Positions 11,203-21,930 of a DNA stretch of 64,000 nt are shown here, piece by piece. The notes beneath the pieces were generated by a model. The model was not told the DNA's origin and searched no databases. It was given only the letters and a program-made list of their open reading frames with translations. Made by a program: the position numbers and the translations under genes. The first letter of the stretch is position 1. The number at the start of each line of letters is the position of its first letter. This DNA is from Nannochloris sp. 'desiccata' (taxonomy: Eukaryota > Chlorophyta > Trebouxiophyceae > Chlorellales > Chlorellaceae), in the NCBI GenBank assembly GCA_019044685.2, contig JAGTXX020000003.1:1116001-1180000 (forward strand), in the 5' to 3' direction.

Positions 11203-13119
11203 TTATCCGTACATTTCAAATTCACTTTTAGGGCGGAAGTTGCGTCTATTTCCACCCCCACCCCCACCACCACCCCCACCACCAGACCCTTGCCTAGCAG
11301 AAGACCCATTACTAAAACGAGATTGGCGGCCTCCTCCACGTCCACCACCGCCGCCGCCACTACTTCGCCCAGCAAAGGAAGACGCAGGAATCGCTTGAGG
11401 ATAGTCCACCCCAATTTGTACCCCATATGTCTGTTGCTCTGCCTTTGACATGAGCCATGGTTCATGAATTCGTGACGCTGGAACATTCCCAAGTTCTGGG
11501 ATCCAATGCCGAATATAATCCCCAGCAAGATCGTAATCTTTTGATTGTTTAACAATATTGAATTTATTCACTCTGCCGCCATTCACACCGGCTGCAGCAA
11601 CCCAATTACCCCAATTTGAGGCAGGATCGTAGTCTAAAAGTAAGCTTTCAAACCAATCGGCACCAAATCTCCAATCAATGCCTAGGTCAAGGGCTAAGAA
11701 GGAAGCAACATTTTGTCGGCCGCGGTTTGACATCCAGCCTGTTGCAGCGAGTTCCCGCATATTTGCGTCGACTAAAGGCCATCCCGTGGTTCCTTCTTTC
11801 CACCGATTTAACAAGTCGACGGACGTTGACCAATAATTAGAAGAAGATTTGCCGGCCGTACCATCCAGGTGGAAAATTTTATTGCCGTGCTTCAAAGCAA
11901 AAAATTTAAAATAATCTCTCCAAATTAATTCGAAAATGACCCAATATGTAGATTTATTTGCTTCACGTTGGGATTCGTACTTTTTAATTTCAGAATAAAT
12001 GTATCTAGGGGAAATACAGCCATGCCCTAATGCAGGCGCTAATTTTGTAGAGTACTTTTCACCGAGCATTCCATTTCTAATATTAAAGTAATCCGCAATC
12101 AAATCAGAATCCCAAAGATAATATTTCAACCTGTCTAATGCTGCAGATTCGCCTCCTTTAAATATTATTGCTGCCCGTTTGTCAGGTACAGGGGGTACCA
12201 ACCAAGGTCCTTTTTCAGCAACTACTACACCACTGGTGTTGAATTCCTCAATGCCCTTGGGCTGGTAGGCCAAAATACTTGCATCAAGGCTAGGTAAAGG
12301 GAGAGATCCTGGTTTGGGCGCTGGGAGACAGGCGCGAACTTGAGAACGATCTTCACATTTTTGTTTAAACGGAGTAAAGACGTCTGGCATATCTGATAAG
12401 TTTTCCAAATCTTTAAAAGGTAAATCGTCGATATGGAACAACGTAGACCCCCAATGAAGCTCTAGTTTACTTCCTTTACCTTTTAATGCAGATTTCACTG
12501 CCTTTTCAGCGCTGATTTCTTCGCTCGTGACCTCAGATTGAGCCAAGACGAGGGTTTGCTTCCCGACATAATCAAGAAGTATCTTTTCTGGTGGTCCCAT
12601 AGCGATCAAAAGATCTGAACCCACATTGCGTAAACGTGATTTTAGGTCTAGAACCGATTCTAAGAGGAATTGAGCACGGAAAGGACCGGTTTTCAACATT
12701 CCATTTTTGTAAGCAGTAACAGAAAACCATCGAGGGTCAAAACAATACACAGGAAGGACTTCAGTAGCTGCTCCAGATTCGTGCATCTTTACTGCTGCAT
12801 CGACGATGACGTTGTCATGGAGGCGAAGATCGTTGCGAAACCAGAGTACCACGCGCTTGGCGTTGCCAGCAGGAGCGGCAGAGGCGGCGGCAGTTTTTCC
12901 ACCTGACATTGCAGATGTCGTGCACACTCGAGCGACAACGAAGCAACGGCCCGTTGATCTAATGATCTGTGTAAAATATGAGAATTATATGTTAATTATG
13001 GGTAAATGGAAGATTTTCAGAGCAAATAGTAATATATTTGTGAATTGAACATCTGAATTGCTGGACGTCTAAATTGTACGTACCTGTCCTGGTACGCGAC
13101 TAACAGTGCGCCCCAGCAT
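11203..13119 (-). CDS. Cryptochrome DASH with targeting peptide and RGG tail
   Basis: Two exons, 13084-13119 and 11203-12966, give 599 residues. The 36-nt first exon (MLGRTVSRVPGQ) is supported by a consensus donor CAG|GTACGT and acceptor TTACACAG|ATC, and the joined N-terminus is basic and hydroxylated like an organelle transit peptide. The photolyase homology region starts at VVLWFRNDLRLHDN. The FAD-binding region includes TGWMSNRGRQNVASF and DYDPASNWGNW, characteristic of DASH members, which repair CPD lesions in single-stranded DNA and bind RNA; plant CRY3 is dual-targeted to plastid and mitochondria. The last ~55 residues are Gly/Arg/Ser-rich with long Gly runs and RGG-type motifs, an RNA-binding tail. 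If only the second exon were translated, the start would be the internal ATG at 12909. Confidence 0.9.
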
Positions 13120-13415
13120 TAATTGGCAACGTTGTGATAGTGTGAATGAACTGATAGTAGGAATTGTGCGTTGTTAGGCCACCTTTAATGCCTGTGGCTG
13201 CCAGAGGCAGTTGACTTCAAAACACAACTGGAAGAAGGTGTTGGCATTAGACGATTGCAAGGCAGAAAACGCAGCAAAAACCTTTTTAATTGGACAAACC
13301 AATATATCAGAAATGATTCCTATGTGCAGATCTGCCATGGGCTCATCTTGTTATTGTCAAATTACGAATTTGTTAATTGTTCGATCACTTTTATAATTGA
13401 GGAAACCAAGCAACA

Positions 13416-15066
13416 ATGGGGGCCATAGATCTCCTGGTTGCTGTAGTATCATTCGCAGTTTTCTTCATCGCCGGGATGAAGTTCCTAGACTACAGTGTCT
13501 ACCGCGATTTCGAAAATAGAAGCCCCGCTGCGCAGATCCTTTTTGCCGTAGTGTTTGCTCTCTCAGCTTTCATGCTGGAGCTCCTAGTATTTGAGATTCT
13601 GGGCTATATGAATGCTAGGTAAGAGATTAATATAATTGAAATTTTGAAGGTGTTCCATAAATCGAATCTGTTGTTATTAAAATCTGTTTACCTCCAACTA
13701 ATTCGCAACCGGGTCATCATGTCTGCCAATTTCTCCCTCTAAATCCCCTCGCCAATTCTCTTACTGCAGTTCCCGGCAAAGTCTATGGCGTGTAGATATG
13801 ATCATTCTAATATGCATGCTTCTTGCCGTCATGCCTTACTATCATTCCTATACGATACTCTCCCTCCGTCTCCGCCCTTCAAAAGCCGCTGTCGGCGGTG
13901 CTCTTGCCCTCACTGGCTTCACCTACGCATTTTGGCAGCTACGATGGCTCGCACCTTCAGTACCAGCTTCTTCAGCTCCACTAGGTCGATTCGGTATGCT
14001 GGAAGCTATAGGACGGGTAGGGGCCTTGGGGGTCACTTTGGTCGCGGTACTTTCAGGTTATGGTTCTGTAAGCGTCCCTTTTTCGTACATATCTTTATTT
14101 ATAAGACCAGTAGAACGTGCAGAAATCGATGCAATGGAGGGTCAACTACAAGCGACACAAAATAGTATAGCAGAAAAGCGGCGGAGCATAGCGCAAATTA
14201 AAGAAGAAATGGAAAATTTAGGGAGAGCTGCGAGTGGTGATGGTGGCGGTGGTGGTTTTGGTGGGCTCGGTGGTGGTAAAAGAGGACGTACAGGGCCTTC
14301 TTTATGGGGTCGTATCACTTCAATTATCATCCCATCTTCAGGGAGACGTAACTCCCAACAACTTATAGCCCAACTAGAAGCAGAAGCCTCCTCCCTAGAA
14401 GCCCTACGGCAAGCTCTTTTTGCCGACGTTGTCGATTTAAAGAGAGAACGGCAGAGGGCACTTGTAGCACGAACCATATATGGCCATCTTCAGAATTTCC
14501 TAGGCTATATATTGTCTCTGTATTGTTTGTATAGAATGTTTGCGAGTACAAAGGCATTGGTGCTTGGTGAAGATACCAGCTCAGACCCTGTGAGTCGCTC
14601 TTTAGGATTTGTCCTCGGTCTTTTTTCGGGGGGTACCGTCAAACTCAATGTGTCGGTCTTTTCTCAATACCTGACATTAATTTTCATTGGGTTTATCTCT
14701 GTGACGTCGTTACGTGGGTTTATGAAACATTTAACCCGGTTTTTCTCAGCAGTTTTAGGAGGCAATACCCCTGGGCACGGCAAAACTTTAGTTTTACTTT
14801 TAACCGAGCTTTTAGGTTTTTATACCGTATCCACTTTGTTATTACTTCGAAGACAGTTGCCTGAGAGGTATCGTGACTCGGTGACTGCCGCTATTGGCGG
14901 CGAATTAGAGTTTGATTTGTATCATAGAGCTTTTCATGCTTTATTTTTACTTTCTGCGAGCATCTCAGTTGTGTTGTTTTGGTCACAGGCAGCGAGGAGC
15001 AAAGCAGAAGCTTTGGATAGATTGCCCCTGTATTACATGCCGACAGCAAAGTCTCAACGAGATTAA
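13416..15066 (+). CDS. GPHR / GTG family membrane protein (Golgi pH regulator, COLD1-like)
   Basis: Two exons, 13416-13618 and 13770-15066, encode 499 residues. The 151-bp intron (AG|GTAAGA, TACTGCAG|T) restores the family text around WRVDM...MPYYHSY. Features in order: two N-terminal transmembrane helices, two more around residues 65-110, the conserved GTSG-like stretch VLSGYGSVSVPFSYISLF, a cytosolic coiled coil (~125-235) interrupted by a glycine-rich insert, and four or more C-terminal helices including the TPGHGK region. The family comprises nine-helix proteins of Golgi/ER and plasma membrane, described as anion channels in animals and as ABA- or cold-related GTP-binding proteins in plants. 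Its start lies 296 bp from the divergent CRY-DASH start. Confidence 0.92.
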
Positions 15067-15309
15067 AGTATGTGTTTAAAAGGTTCTATTTAGTTTGAAT
15101 TTTGGGTAATATAAAGCAAAATGTAGCATACACACTTGGTATCTCGTAGATTCTTAGTTCACTTATGTTTATCTTTTAAAAATTATTCAAGGGGGCATAC
15201 AAAACTTATAAAAAACATTAAACAGGAAAACAAAACACATACAAAACTATAAAATAACCGAATTTATCACCTATTCCATCCAGTATCTCACTGCCCCAGA
15301 AAGATCGTG

Positions 15310-16440
15310 CTACTGCTCCTTTCCTTTCTCTTCTGCCTCAGCTGCTTCAACCAGCAAATAGGGTTTCACCACGTTTGTAAAGAACCATTCCAAAGAAAAT
15401 TGCATATGAAATCCAGGTGCGTGTGCCAGCACCAGTCTTCCATATTCATCTAGCTGTTTCAATGCTAGACGGTCTTCAATATATAATTCACTTTCGGCGA
15501 GAGGGATTAACTTTTGTCCATTGAAAAACGCAAAGTGAGAGCTTTCTTTTGGGACAACGGTAATATCGTTATCGAACATGAAGAGAACAAGACGCTGTAA
15601 CGACGCTAGATTGTCTTTATATAAATCATACCGAGCAGACAACGTCTTTATTTCATTGTTCTCAAGGAATCCTTCTAAATTTTTATTTTTACCGACTTGG
15701 AGGAAACTGCCACCTCTACGACTACTGGGCAAGGCTTCGGCGTTGATATCAGCAAGAAAGGCTGAATTTCGATAATATTCATTTAAATGTGCCGGGTCTT
15801 TGAAATATTGTGCTTGTATGACCCTATTTTGAACAAATTTGTTGTAGACGCCTCGACCTAAAAGACTTTGCATCACCCGACAGGCCCAAGATGGCGTTGA
15901 GTTAAACGAAGGCTCCCAACAGCCAGGAATATCCATAACGCCCTCATGCTGGGCACCCATTGTGACTAAAGTATGTGCTGCAGGGCCACGGTGTTGGCAA
16001 CGCTGCACAACAGCTCTTAAAAATTGGCCTCCTTGGGAAAACCCAACGGCAGTGTAGCCCTTCTGAAGCTGAGGAATTGCTCTGATTTCATCGCACACTC
16101 GATCTACTTGGCTATCGACGAGACCAAAATACGAGCTTGATATGTCTGCAGCTTCATTATTGCCAGTAGATATGGAGTGAATGAAAATCCCCGGGACGAG
16201 ATTTTGGATGTACTTAATCACAGCACCAATTGAATTTTGGTCGCAGCATGAATCACCCATACCGTGCCAAACAACGATGGGTAAGTATTCGGAGTTTGTA
16301 GTGGTGTTTCTGTGTGGGCTTAGGCTGTTTAACAAGAGAAGGCGCAAGGAATGTGCATCTTCTACAAAATCAATCGGAACTGCATATGAGCTTCTAAGAC
16401 TACACGCCAGCCAGAACAGCAGCACATAAACACTCTTCAT
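15310..16440 (-). CDS. Palmitoyl-protein thioesterase (PPT1-like)
   Basis: A single-exon gene of 376 residues. It begins with a clear signal peptide (MKSVYVLLFWLACSLRSSYA), consistent with a secretory or lysosomal/vacuolar enzyme. The alpha/beta hydrolase motifs of PPT are all present: the oxyanion-side WHGMGDSCC, the nucleophile in VGFSQGGQFLRA, MGAQHEGV downstream, the acid in DNDITVVPKES and the histidine in APGFHMQFS. PPT removes thioester-linked fatty acids from cysteine residues during protein turnover. The cysteine pair after WHGMGDS matches the family. Length is slightly greater than the ~306 residues of the animal enzyme because of a loop (~235-265). Confidence 0.92.
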   Translation of the reverse strand: MKSVYVLLFWLACSLRSSYAVPIDFVEDAHSLRLLLLNSLSPHRNTTTNSEYLPIVVWHGMGDSCCDQNSIGAVIKYIQNLVPGIFIHSISTGNNEAADISSSYFGLVDSQVDRVCDEIRAIPQLQKGYTAVGFSQGGQFLRAVVQRCQHRGPAAHTLVTMGAQHEGVMDIPGCWEPSFNSTPSWACRVMQSLLGRGVYNKFVQNRVIQAQYFKDPAHLNEYYRNSAFLADINAEALPSSRRGGSFLQVGKNKNLEGFLENNEIKTLSARYDLYKDNLASLQRLVLFMFDNDITVVPKESSHFAFFNGQKLIPLAESELYIEDRLALKQLDEYGRLVLAHAPGFHMQFSLEWFFTNVVKPYLLVEAAEAEEKGKEQ

Positions 16441-16664
16441 ATTTCTGGACCTAGATAAAATAATTCACGTAATATATATGCAGGGTTTAAACTCCTGTTG
16501 CCCCTCTTTAAAATTTCTTTTCGACGCCGCCGGTGGCTTGGATGATGTGGACCACAGGCTTGATGGGTTTTGCGCGATGCGGGTTCTTAACAATATTATT
16601 TTCTTCTGCTATTTATCTATCTTTGCTTTCTATCTTGAATTAATGTATGGTACCGCAGGGGGGG

Positions 16665-16701
<37 letters not shown>

Positions 16702-17018
16702 TCTGCGCTAAACGGCTGTAAATCTCTCTCTCTCTCTCTCGTCGCCGTTCCGTCGCTGCTGATCAAGATTCAAGGTTTATTACTTGAAATAACTAAAAAA
16801 AAGTTAATAAAGAAAAATACAGTCGTGTTCATTGAGTTATCTTAGTTATCATCATATATCATCATCATTCGCTAATCAAAAAGAGTGTCTACTATTATTT
16901 AGATACTATCCTCAACCCTGCCAACCACACACCACTCGTAAAATAAAAAATTAAGAATACCGTAGATGATTTATTTTAATCTTCTTTCAAAATCACTCAT
17001 TCCCACACCTAAACTGTG
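16441..17018. other. Intergenic with homopolymer G tract
   Basis: This interval holds the thioesterase promoter and the PRMT gene's 3' UTR. Its left half contains a short plus-strand frame ending in polyglycine that is only the G tract read as codons. Apart from the G run and the TC repeat listed separately, nothing is recognised. Confidence 0.5.
16658..16740. repeat. Poly-G tract followed by (TC)n
   Basis: Nine G's, one A and then 32 consecutive G's run to 16699, followed 22 bp later by a TC dinucleotide repeat (about 16723-16740). On the plus strand this could form stacked G-quadruplexes. The true length of the homopolymer may differ from the assembly. Confidence 0.9.
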
Positions 17019-18704
17019 CTATACATGTCCATTCGCCAGTCCATTACCACCATGCGCAACACCGGTGGTATCCATAGTTCCCTCACTGTACCAATTCGCT
17101 CCAGCAACCAGCTGTCTATAGTACGGCTCTTTCAAATCAAAGATCCCTTTACTTTCTTGCATTGGCGTCCCTGGCTCTGGACCACCTGCTGCTCTTAACG
17201 TTAAATGCACATCATAACTCTGCCGTGAATGTGCTACAAGGCGTAACTCTCCCGAGACGGTATCTCCTGGTTTATAGACTATGATTGGAGTTTCTAAGAC
17301 ACACCGAAGCTGGAACCAGTGAGTTACCGGCAGGCCGGGAGAGGTTGATAAATAGCGCTGCACTGTGGAACCATCAAAGAGCACATCAAACCAGGAAGCT
17401 ATCCCATGAACTGTGCACGGTGCAGCTACTTGCAACGATAAAGGGATTGTGAAATCTTGAAGCTCAGTCTCCGTGACGGTTGAAAAGTCAAACGTTTGTG
17501 CTGCGGTGTTGGAAATTAAAACATTTGGAGGGATTTGATCAACAACTACTTGATTAAAATACCCTGCTGCAGCTGGAGTGTGTAGACACGTAAGGTCAAC
17601 GCCATAAAAGGAAGGTTGCTGCCAAAATTGAGCTTTTGTAGCTACTTCAGTGTACAGGATTTGAATCACTAAAAGCCGCTACGTGGATTCTTCCAATTCG
17701 AGGAAACAGTTTCCCACCTGGTTTTAGGAAATTATCACGTGCGTAGATGTAGGATTCCAACATACGTTCGTTCACTAGCAAGGTCCCCATGGGTTCAGAG
17801 ACCAGGACGTCTACCTTCTCAGGCAGTTGTGTCTCTTCGACTTTTCCATGTAGTACTTTAATTTTTGATCCAATTTCAGGATTTGTTTCAGCCAATTGAC
17901 GGGCAAATTGGGCCATATTGGACGCTTCTACGGCATATACTACACGTGCCCCAGCTTTGGCAGCGAATAGAGAAAGAATTCCACTCCCACAACCGACATC
18001 CATCACCGCCTTGCCCTCAAAATCTGACGTGTTTTCAGTAATGGCGGAATAGTAGGTGCCTGTACGGATGTAGTCTTGAAGCATATTTTGCTGATGTTGT
18101 AGCATACCATAATAGTGAAAATAGAGGTCAGCGCTGCCTTTATCCGTTTTCTTATCAAAATGGTCGATGGCACTGGTGTTGCCGCCGCCAATTTTGGGGG
18201 TGGTACCGGCGGCAAGGGGAGTAGAAGGAGAAGAGGGAGCTGCAGAAGCGGCTTGGTAGAGACGTTGTAATCCATGTGCAGACGCTTGACTTTTAGGTCG
18301 CAGCATATAGGTAAATGGGTGGTTTGCAAGGAAATAGATATTGCCTCCAGGGGGGTGCCAAAACTGCAACAAAGGGCAAAGTGCGGTGAGTAAGAATGGA
18401 AGTGTGATCGAGGAGTGCATGCACATGTTTGCATATGTGATCATGCATAAAATGGATAGGTGAATCAATTGTAGGTAGTAAAGCTTACATTTTCCCTGGT
18501 GGGGCATATGTTCAGGATCTCTTTCCCCGATGCAGCCTTGACTAGGAGATTCAAACTACCTTTGGCTTCGCCATAAATCAGCTCCAAAGATACGATCTCA
18601 TCGACGTTTTGAGGCATATTGCCAGTGGCAGCGCCATTGGAAACTTCGGTAGGAAGGCTAGTAAGCACGATTTCAGCAACAGCCAACAGAGGCGAAGCAC
18701 CCAT
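17019..18704 (-). CDS. Protein arginine methyltransferase, CARM1/PRMT4 type, with a 1-nt frame break
   Basis: Exon 1 is 18489-18704 and exon 2 is 17019-18363; the 125-bp intron (AAT|GTAAGC, TTGCAG|TTT) is phase 0. The N-terminal ~95 residues resemble the PH-like domain of CARM1. The Rossmann fold then shows SAM motif I ([19 protein letters not shown]), post-I VYAVEAS, the double-E loop [14 protein letters not shown] and the C-terminal THW motif in VTHWFQLRC. At 17657-17658 one surplus G (plus strand) shifts the frame: upstream text ends FSDSN and the CARM1-like text resumes as [12 protein letters not shown] in the other frame. Without that base the protein is 519 residues. Type I enzymes dimethylate histone H3 and RNA-binding proteins. 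The break is an assembly error or a real mutation. Confidence 0.85.
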
Positions 18705-18945
18705 CTCGCCCTGTTGCTGGATTAATTTTGGGATTCAACAGATCAGGTGATGCGTGTAGATTTATTTAAATTATTTTGTAATGTAAGTTCCCGGAAAACC
18801 AGCAAGAATTGTCGCTATTTGTTCGACCGCATGCAATAATCTTTTATGCATGCGCTCTTGAGAATAGCTGCAATTCCTTGAAGGCCTAGTATTACTGATC
18901 CCTTAATGTTTTTAAATAGTATAACATATTGGCGTAGCGCTTAAT

Positions 18946-20106
18946 ATGCATAAAAGGACCCAGTGCCAAGCCAAGGAACTGCCCAAAAGATTTGTTCAAG
19001 TTGAGGGTTTAAAAATTAACAACTTGAAAGGGTCCTCTGATGGGCACCGTTATGATTTGAATGTTTTAGAAAAAATGCAAACACGATTGTTCAGAAGCTT
19101 ACCTGTCTCTAAGCCGCTTACTTGTGTTCAACAACCAACACATAAATTTAATGTTGTGATCAAGAGACATTGCACTGTCACCGCTGCTGCCCCCACCGAC
19201 GTTTTCGTGCTTGATTACGACGGAGTAATTGCGGATAGTCAGCTTGAGGTTAGCACCGCAGGTGTGGCTGCAGCTGAGCAGCAATGGCCCTCTATTTTTC
19301 AAGACTTGAATTTAAATGCCAGCGAACGCCAACGAGTGCTTGCAGGAGTTGCAGCAGCCCGACCGCGCCTTGTTAAAGGCTACGAAAGCATGGTTATGGC
19401 TCGTATGGTTCTTGAAAATCCTCAAGACGGCGTAGAAAAAATTCTATATGGAACGCCCAACTGGGATGCTCCTTCAGGCCTGCTCCAAACGACCCTTGCT
19501 GCTTGGAACGAACAAGAGCAACCTTTACAAGCTGTATTTGAGGCATATAGATCCAATCGTATGTCTACGAGCCCTCAGGGATGGGTTGCATTAATTCCTT
19601 TGTATGAAGGGATTGCAGAGGCGATTGCGGACTGCACCTCCCCTTTTTACATTTGCAGCAGCAAAAGGGGAGATCGATTAGTCCATCTTCTCAACGCTCA
19701 GTTGAATTTAGACATAACTGAAGAGAGCCCTCGAGTTTTAGCTTCGTTAATCCCTCCTAACGAAATGAAAGTCAAAGCACTTCGAAACGTGATGGCTCGA
19801 CCGGTCGCTGCCAATTCTGCTACTTCTTTACACTTTATAGACGACCGGTTTGAAACTATTGAAGCTATTTCCCAAAAGAACGATCTTGTGGAGCGGTACT
19901 CTCTGTATCTAGCAGGATGGGGGTACAATACAGAGGAGGAGCGGGCAGCGGCAGCAAAGTTGCCGGGTGTCCGTGTGATAACGCTCCCTCAATTTTGTGA
20001 GCTTCTTCGTTTTGGGATAATTATGGAGGTCGACGATGGATGCCAAGACACTGACGAAGAGGCTTTAGATGCGATTTATAAGCCTTACGGAGCCGGCAGC
20101 GGGTGA
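18946..20106 (+). CDS. HAD-superfamily hydrolase, probably organelle-targeted
   Basis: Single-exon gene of 386 residues. The HAD signature is complete: motif I in FVLDYDGVIADSQ with the nucleophilic aspartate, motif II in FYICSSKRGD, and the acidic motif IV in LHFIDDRFETIEA. A large helical cap separates motifs I and II. The ~85 residues ahead of motif I are basic and serine/threonine-rich, suggesting a plastid or mitochondrial transit peptide; an in-frame ATG at 19075 begins a shorter and more typical presequence and may be the real start. The fold hydrolyses phosphate esters, but the substrate is unknown. The start is 241 bp from the divergent PRMT start. Confidence 0.8.
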   Translation: MHKRTQCQAKELPKRFVQVEGLKINNLKGSSDGHRYDLNVLEKMQTRLFRSLPVSKPLTCVQQPTHKFNVVIKRHCTVTAAAPTDVFVLDYDGVIADSQLEVSTAGVAAAEQQWPSIFQDLNLNASERQRVLAGVAAARPRLVKGYESMVMARMVLENPQDGVEKILYGTPNWDAPSGLLQTTLAAWNEQEQPLQAVFEAYRSNRMSTSPQGWVALIPLYEGIAEAIADCTSPFYICSSKRGDRLVHLLNAQLNLDITEESPRVLASLIPPNEMKVKALRNVMARPVAANSATSLHFIDDRFETIEAISQKNDLVERYSLYLAGWGYNTEEERAAAAKLPGVRVITLPQFCELLRFGIIMEVDDGCQDTDEEALDAIYKPYGAGSG

Positions 20107-20640
20107 CGGTGCTGTCGGTAATTAGCAATTGGATTTTCTAATGAAGTTTTACACCGCTAATTATCCCGCGAAGCCGGGATATATAGCGTCTACCCTTGGA
20201 AAGTGTTGATTAAAATAGATTGTGCTCTGAGGGTTTGTGGGTAGTCTGACTGATCTTATCATTTAGATGACATTTAAACGAAGCGTACTCTTACACCTCT
20301 AATGCAGTATTGCACTTAGCAAATGCCATTATATGGACTTGGATGTCTTGCGAAGATACATCTGAGGTTACTTTGATGCCCAGTTTGGGTGTTGATAACT
20401 TTTGACAGTCGCGAATTTGATGGATTTGACATTAGTGGCAGCTAACGCCTATCAAGAATGGCTTGGAATCAAAGTTTGAAGGCTACCAGTGCGTTGTATA
20501 CACATCATGCTATTTTTCCTATTTTTTGCCTACCTGGTGCGCTGTCTCTGAGACAATTGTGTAGGATGCAGCAATTGTTTAAATGCCCCGGTGTCGAAAT
20601 CAACTACAGCTCCCTCGAGACGCCCTACGCCGCAAAATTT
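20107..20640. other. Intergenic downstream of HAD gene
   Basis: This holds the 3' UTR of the HAD gene and distal promoter DNA of the next gene. A perfect 7-bp stem with a 6-nt loop (TATCCCG...CGGGATA, 20162-20181) lies 56 bp after the stop codon. A plus-strand frame beginning at 20458 (ATG) has no known product and runs into the foldback below. Confidence 0.5.
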
Positions 20641-20743
20641 GGCACACCTATCCGGGATGGCAGCAACTCTGGCCTCCCAAGGCATCAACTTCCTGGAGGT
20701 GCCCTCTGAGGCCAGCGTTGGTCACCACCAGGATAGGTGTGCC
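20641..20743. repeat. 103-nt imperfect foldback upstream of a TATA box
   Basis: Two 44-nt arms surround a 15-nt loop. From outside in: a perfect 13-bp stem (GGCACACCTATCC with GGATAGGTGTGCC), a 15/15 symmetric internal region with 8 paired positions, a perfect 8-bp stem (CTGGCCTC/GAGGCCAG), a 4/4 internal loop and a 4-bp stem. All offsets are symmetric, giving 34 of 44 Watson-Crick pairs. It could be a palindromic promoter element, a microRNA-like precursor or a small foldback element. Confidence 0.75.
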
Positions 20744-20767
20744 GTTCTTCGTTTCCAGCTGTTAGCC

Positions 20768-20775
20768 TATAAATA
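20768..20775 (+). promoter_or_regulatory. TATA box (TATAAATA)
   Basis: A canonical TATAAATA lies 145 bp upstream of the start codon of the following gene and 24 bp after the foldback. A GC-rich 6-bp hairpin (20777-20792) follows immediately. Most other genes in the window lack such an obvious TATA box. Confidence 0.6.
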
Positions 20776-20919
20776 GCTGCCCGCCGGGGCAGTTGGAGCT
20801 ATTCTAAAAACTTTATAGGTTTTAAACCCACTCTGTCGGAAGATTTAATCGTCCAGAGTACCAGCCTCCTACCTAGTTTGGTCTAGTCGCTCTCAAAGAA
20901 GTTAACGGCATCAACCACT

Positions 20920-21930
20920 ATGCCTAAAAATATGACGACTCGTGGTGAGCGTCCCGATCCCCAAGAGAAGCCGAGCCAGCGCTTCTTAAAGACTGATGGT
21001 AAGATTTATATACTTTCATCCCCCGTTCTTTAATTCAATTTGTCCAGATCGTTCCATGTCAACGTAACTGCGACGCCATTGTTAGTTGCAAGTCGTTTTG
21101 CATTGTTTTGAGCTGGTAGCTCTTTGCTTCCATCTCGACAGTTTACTTACGTCTTTAGCTTCAATTTGTACTCGTTGTTTTCGTTTCTTTGGGCGATGGT
21201 TGTGCTCATTCGCATCTTTCGTACCCGTTGAGATCGACACCTGACTTCCTTTTCCTTGTTTCTTCCCCATATTTATGCAGAGAATGCTCCTCCAAAGAGC
21301 AAGAAGGGGTCTCAGAGAAACCCTAACAAAAAGAGGAACAAAAAGCCCACGCTTGCTGAGAAAGTAGCGGCTGACGCACGCGGCCATGTTGCTGCAGTTG
21401 CTCTCTCCTCCCCTCATTCTACCCCAACTGCTGACGGCCGCAAGAGGGTTCCCTTCCAGACTTTACAGTCTAACGTCGTTTTCAGGTCTCCCACCGAAAG
21501 CCCTGAGGCACGTATTGTCCTCAAGAACTCGTTCGATGTCCTACCCCTTCAGGATTTGGGCCGCTCTCCCAGCCCTTTCGAGAGCCTGGTGGCTCCTACC
21601 TCTGTTAAAAAAGTGTCCAAAAGGCGCTACAAGAAGCGCAACTTTTTAGATGCTTTGGCTGCATTTGAAGACCTTGAGTTCTTGGACTTTCACTTCGACA
21701 TTGACGTTTCTGTCCCTGTGGTGGAGGCCCCTGCTTTCGAGCCTGAGCGCCAAGCCGTCGCAGTCACCTCGCCTGAAGTGGTGGTGGTTGATGCTGCCAC
21801 TGAGCAGCAGGTAGGAGAAAAGCCTCGTAATGGATTCTTCATTAGGGCTCTTAGAGCTGTTGGCAAGGTCGTTGCCAATGTAGCTGCTGCTGCATTTACT
21901 TTAGTCCGCATCGCCCGCAGCTGTTTTTAA
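20920..21930 (+). CDS. Unrecognised basic protein with C-terminal hydrophobic helix
   Basis: Two exons, 20920-20998 and 21281-21930, encode 242 residues. The 282-bp intron (GATG|GTAAGA, TTATGCAG|AG) is among the longest here. I do not recognise the family. Residues ~27-50 are strongly basic (KSKKGSQRNPNKKRNKKP); the middle contains SP motifs and a second basic patch (KKVSKRRYKKRNF). An acidic/aromatic block follows (FEDLEFLDFHFDIDV). The C-terminal ~30 residues form a hydrophobic or amphipathic helix with flanking arginines, resembling a tail anchor. Codons are more C-ending than in neighbours, as in highly expressed genes, which fits the strong TATA box. TGTAA at 22049 is the likely poly(A) signal. 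It may be lineage-specific. Confidence 0.75.
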
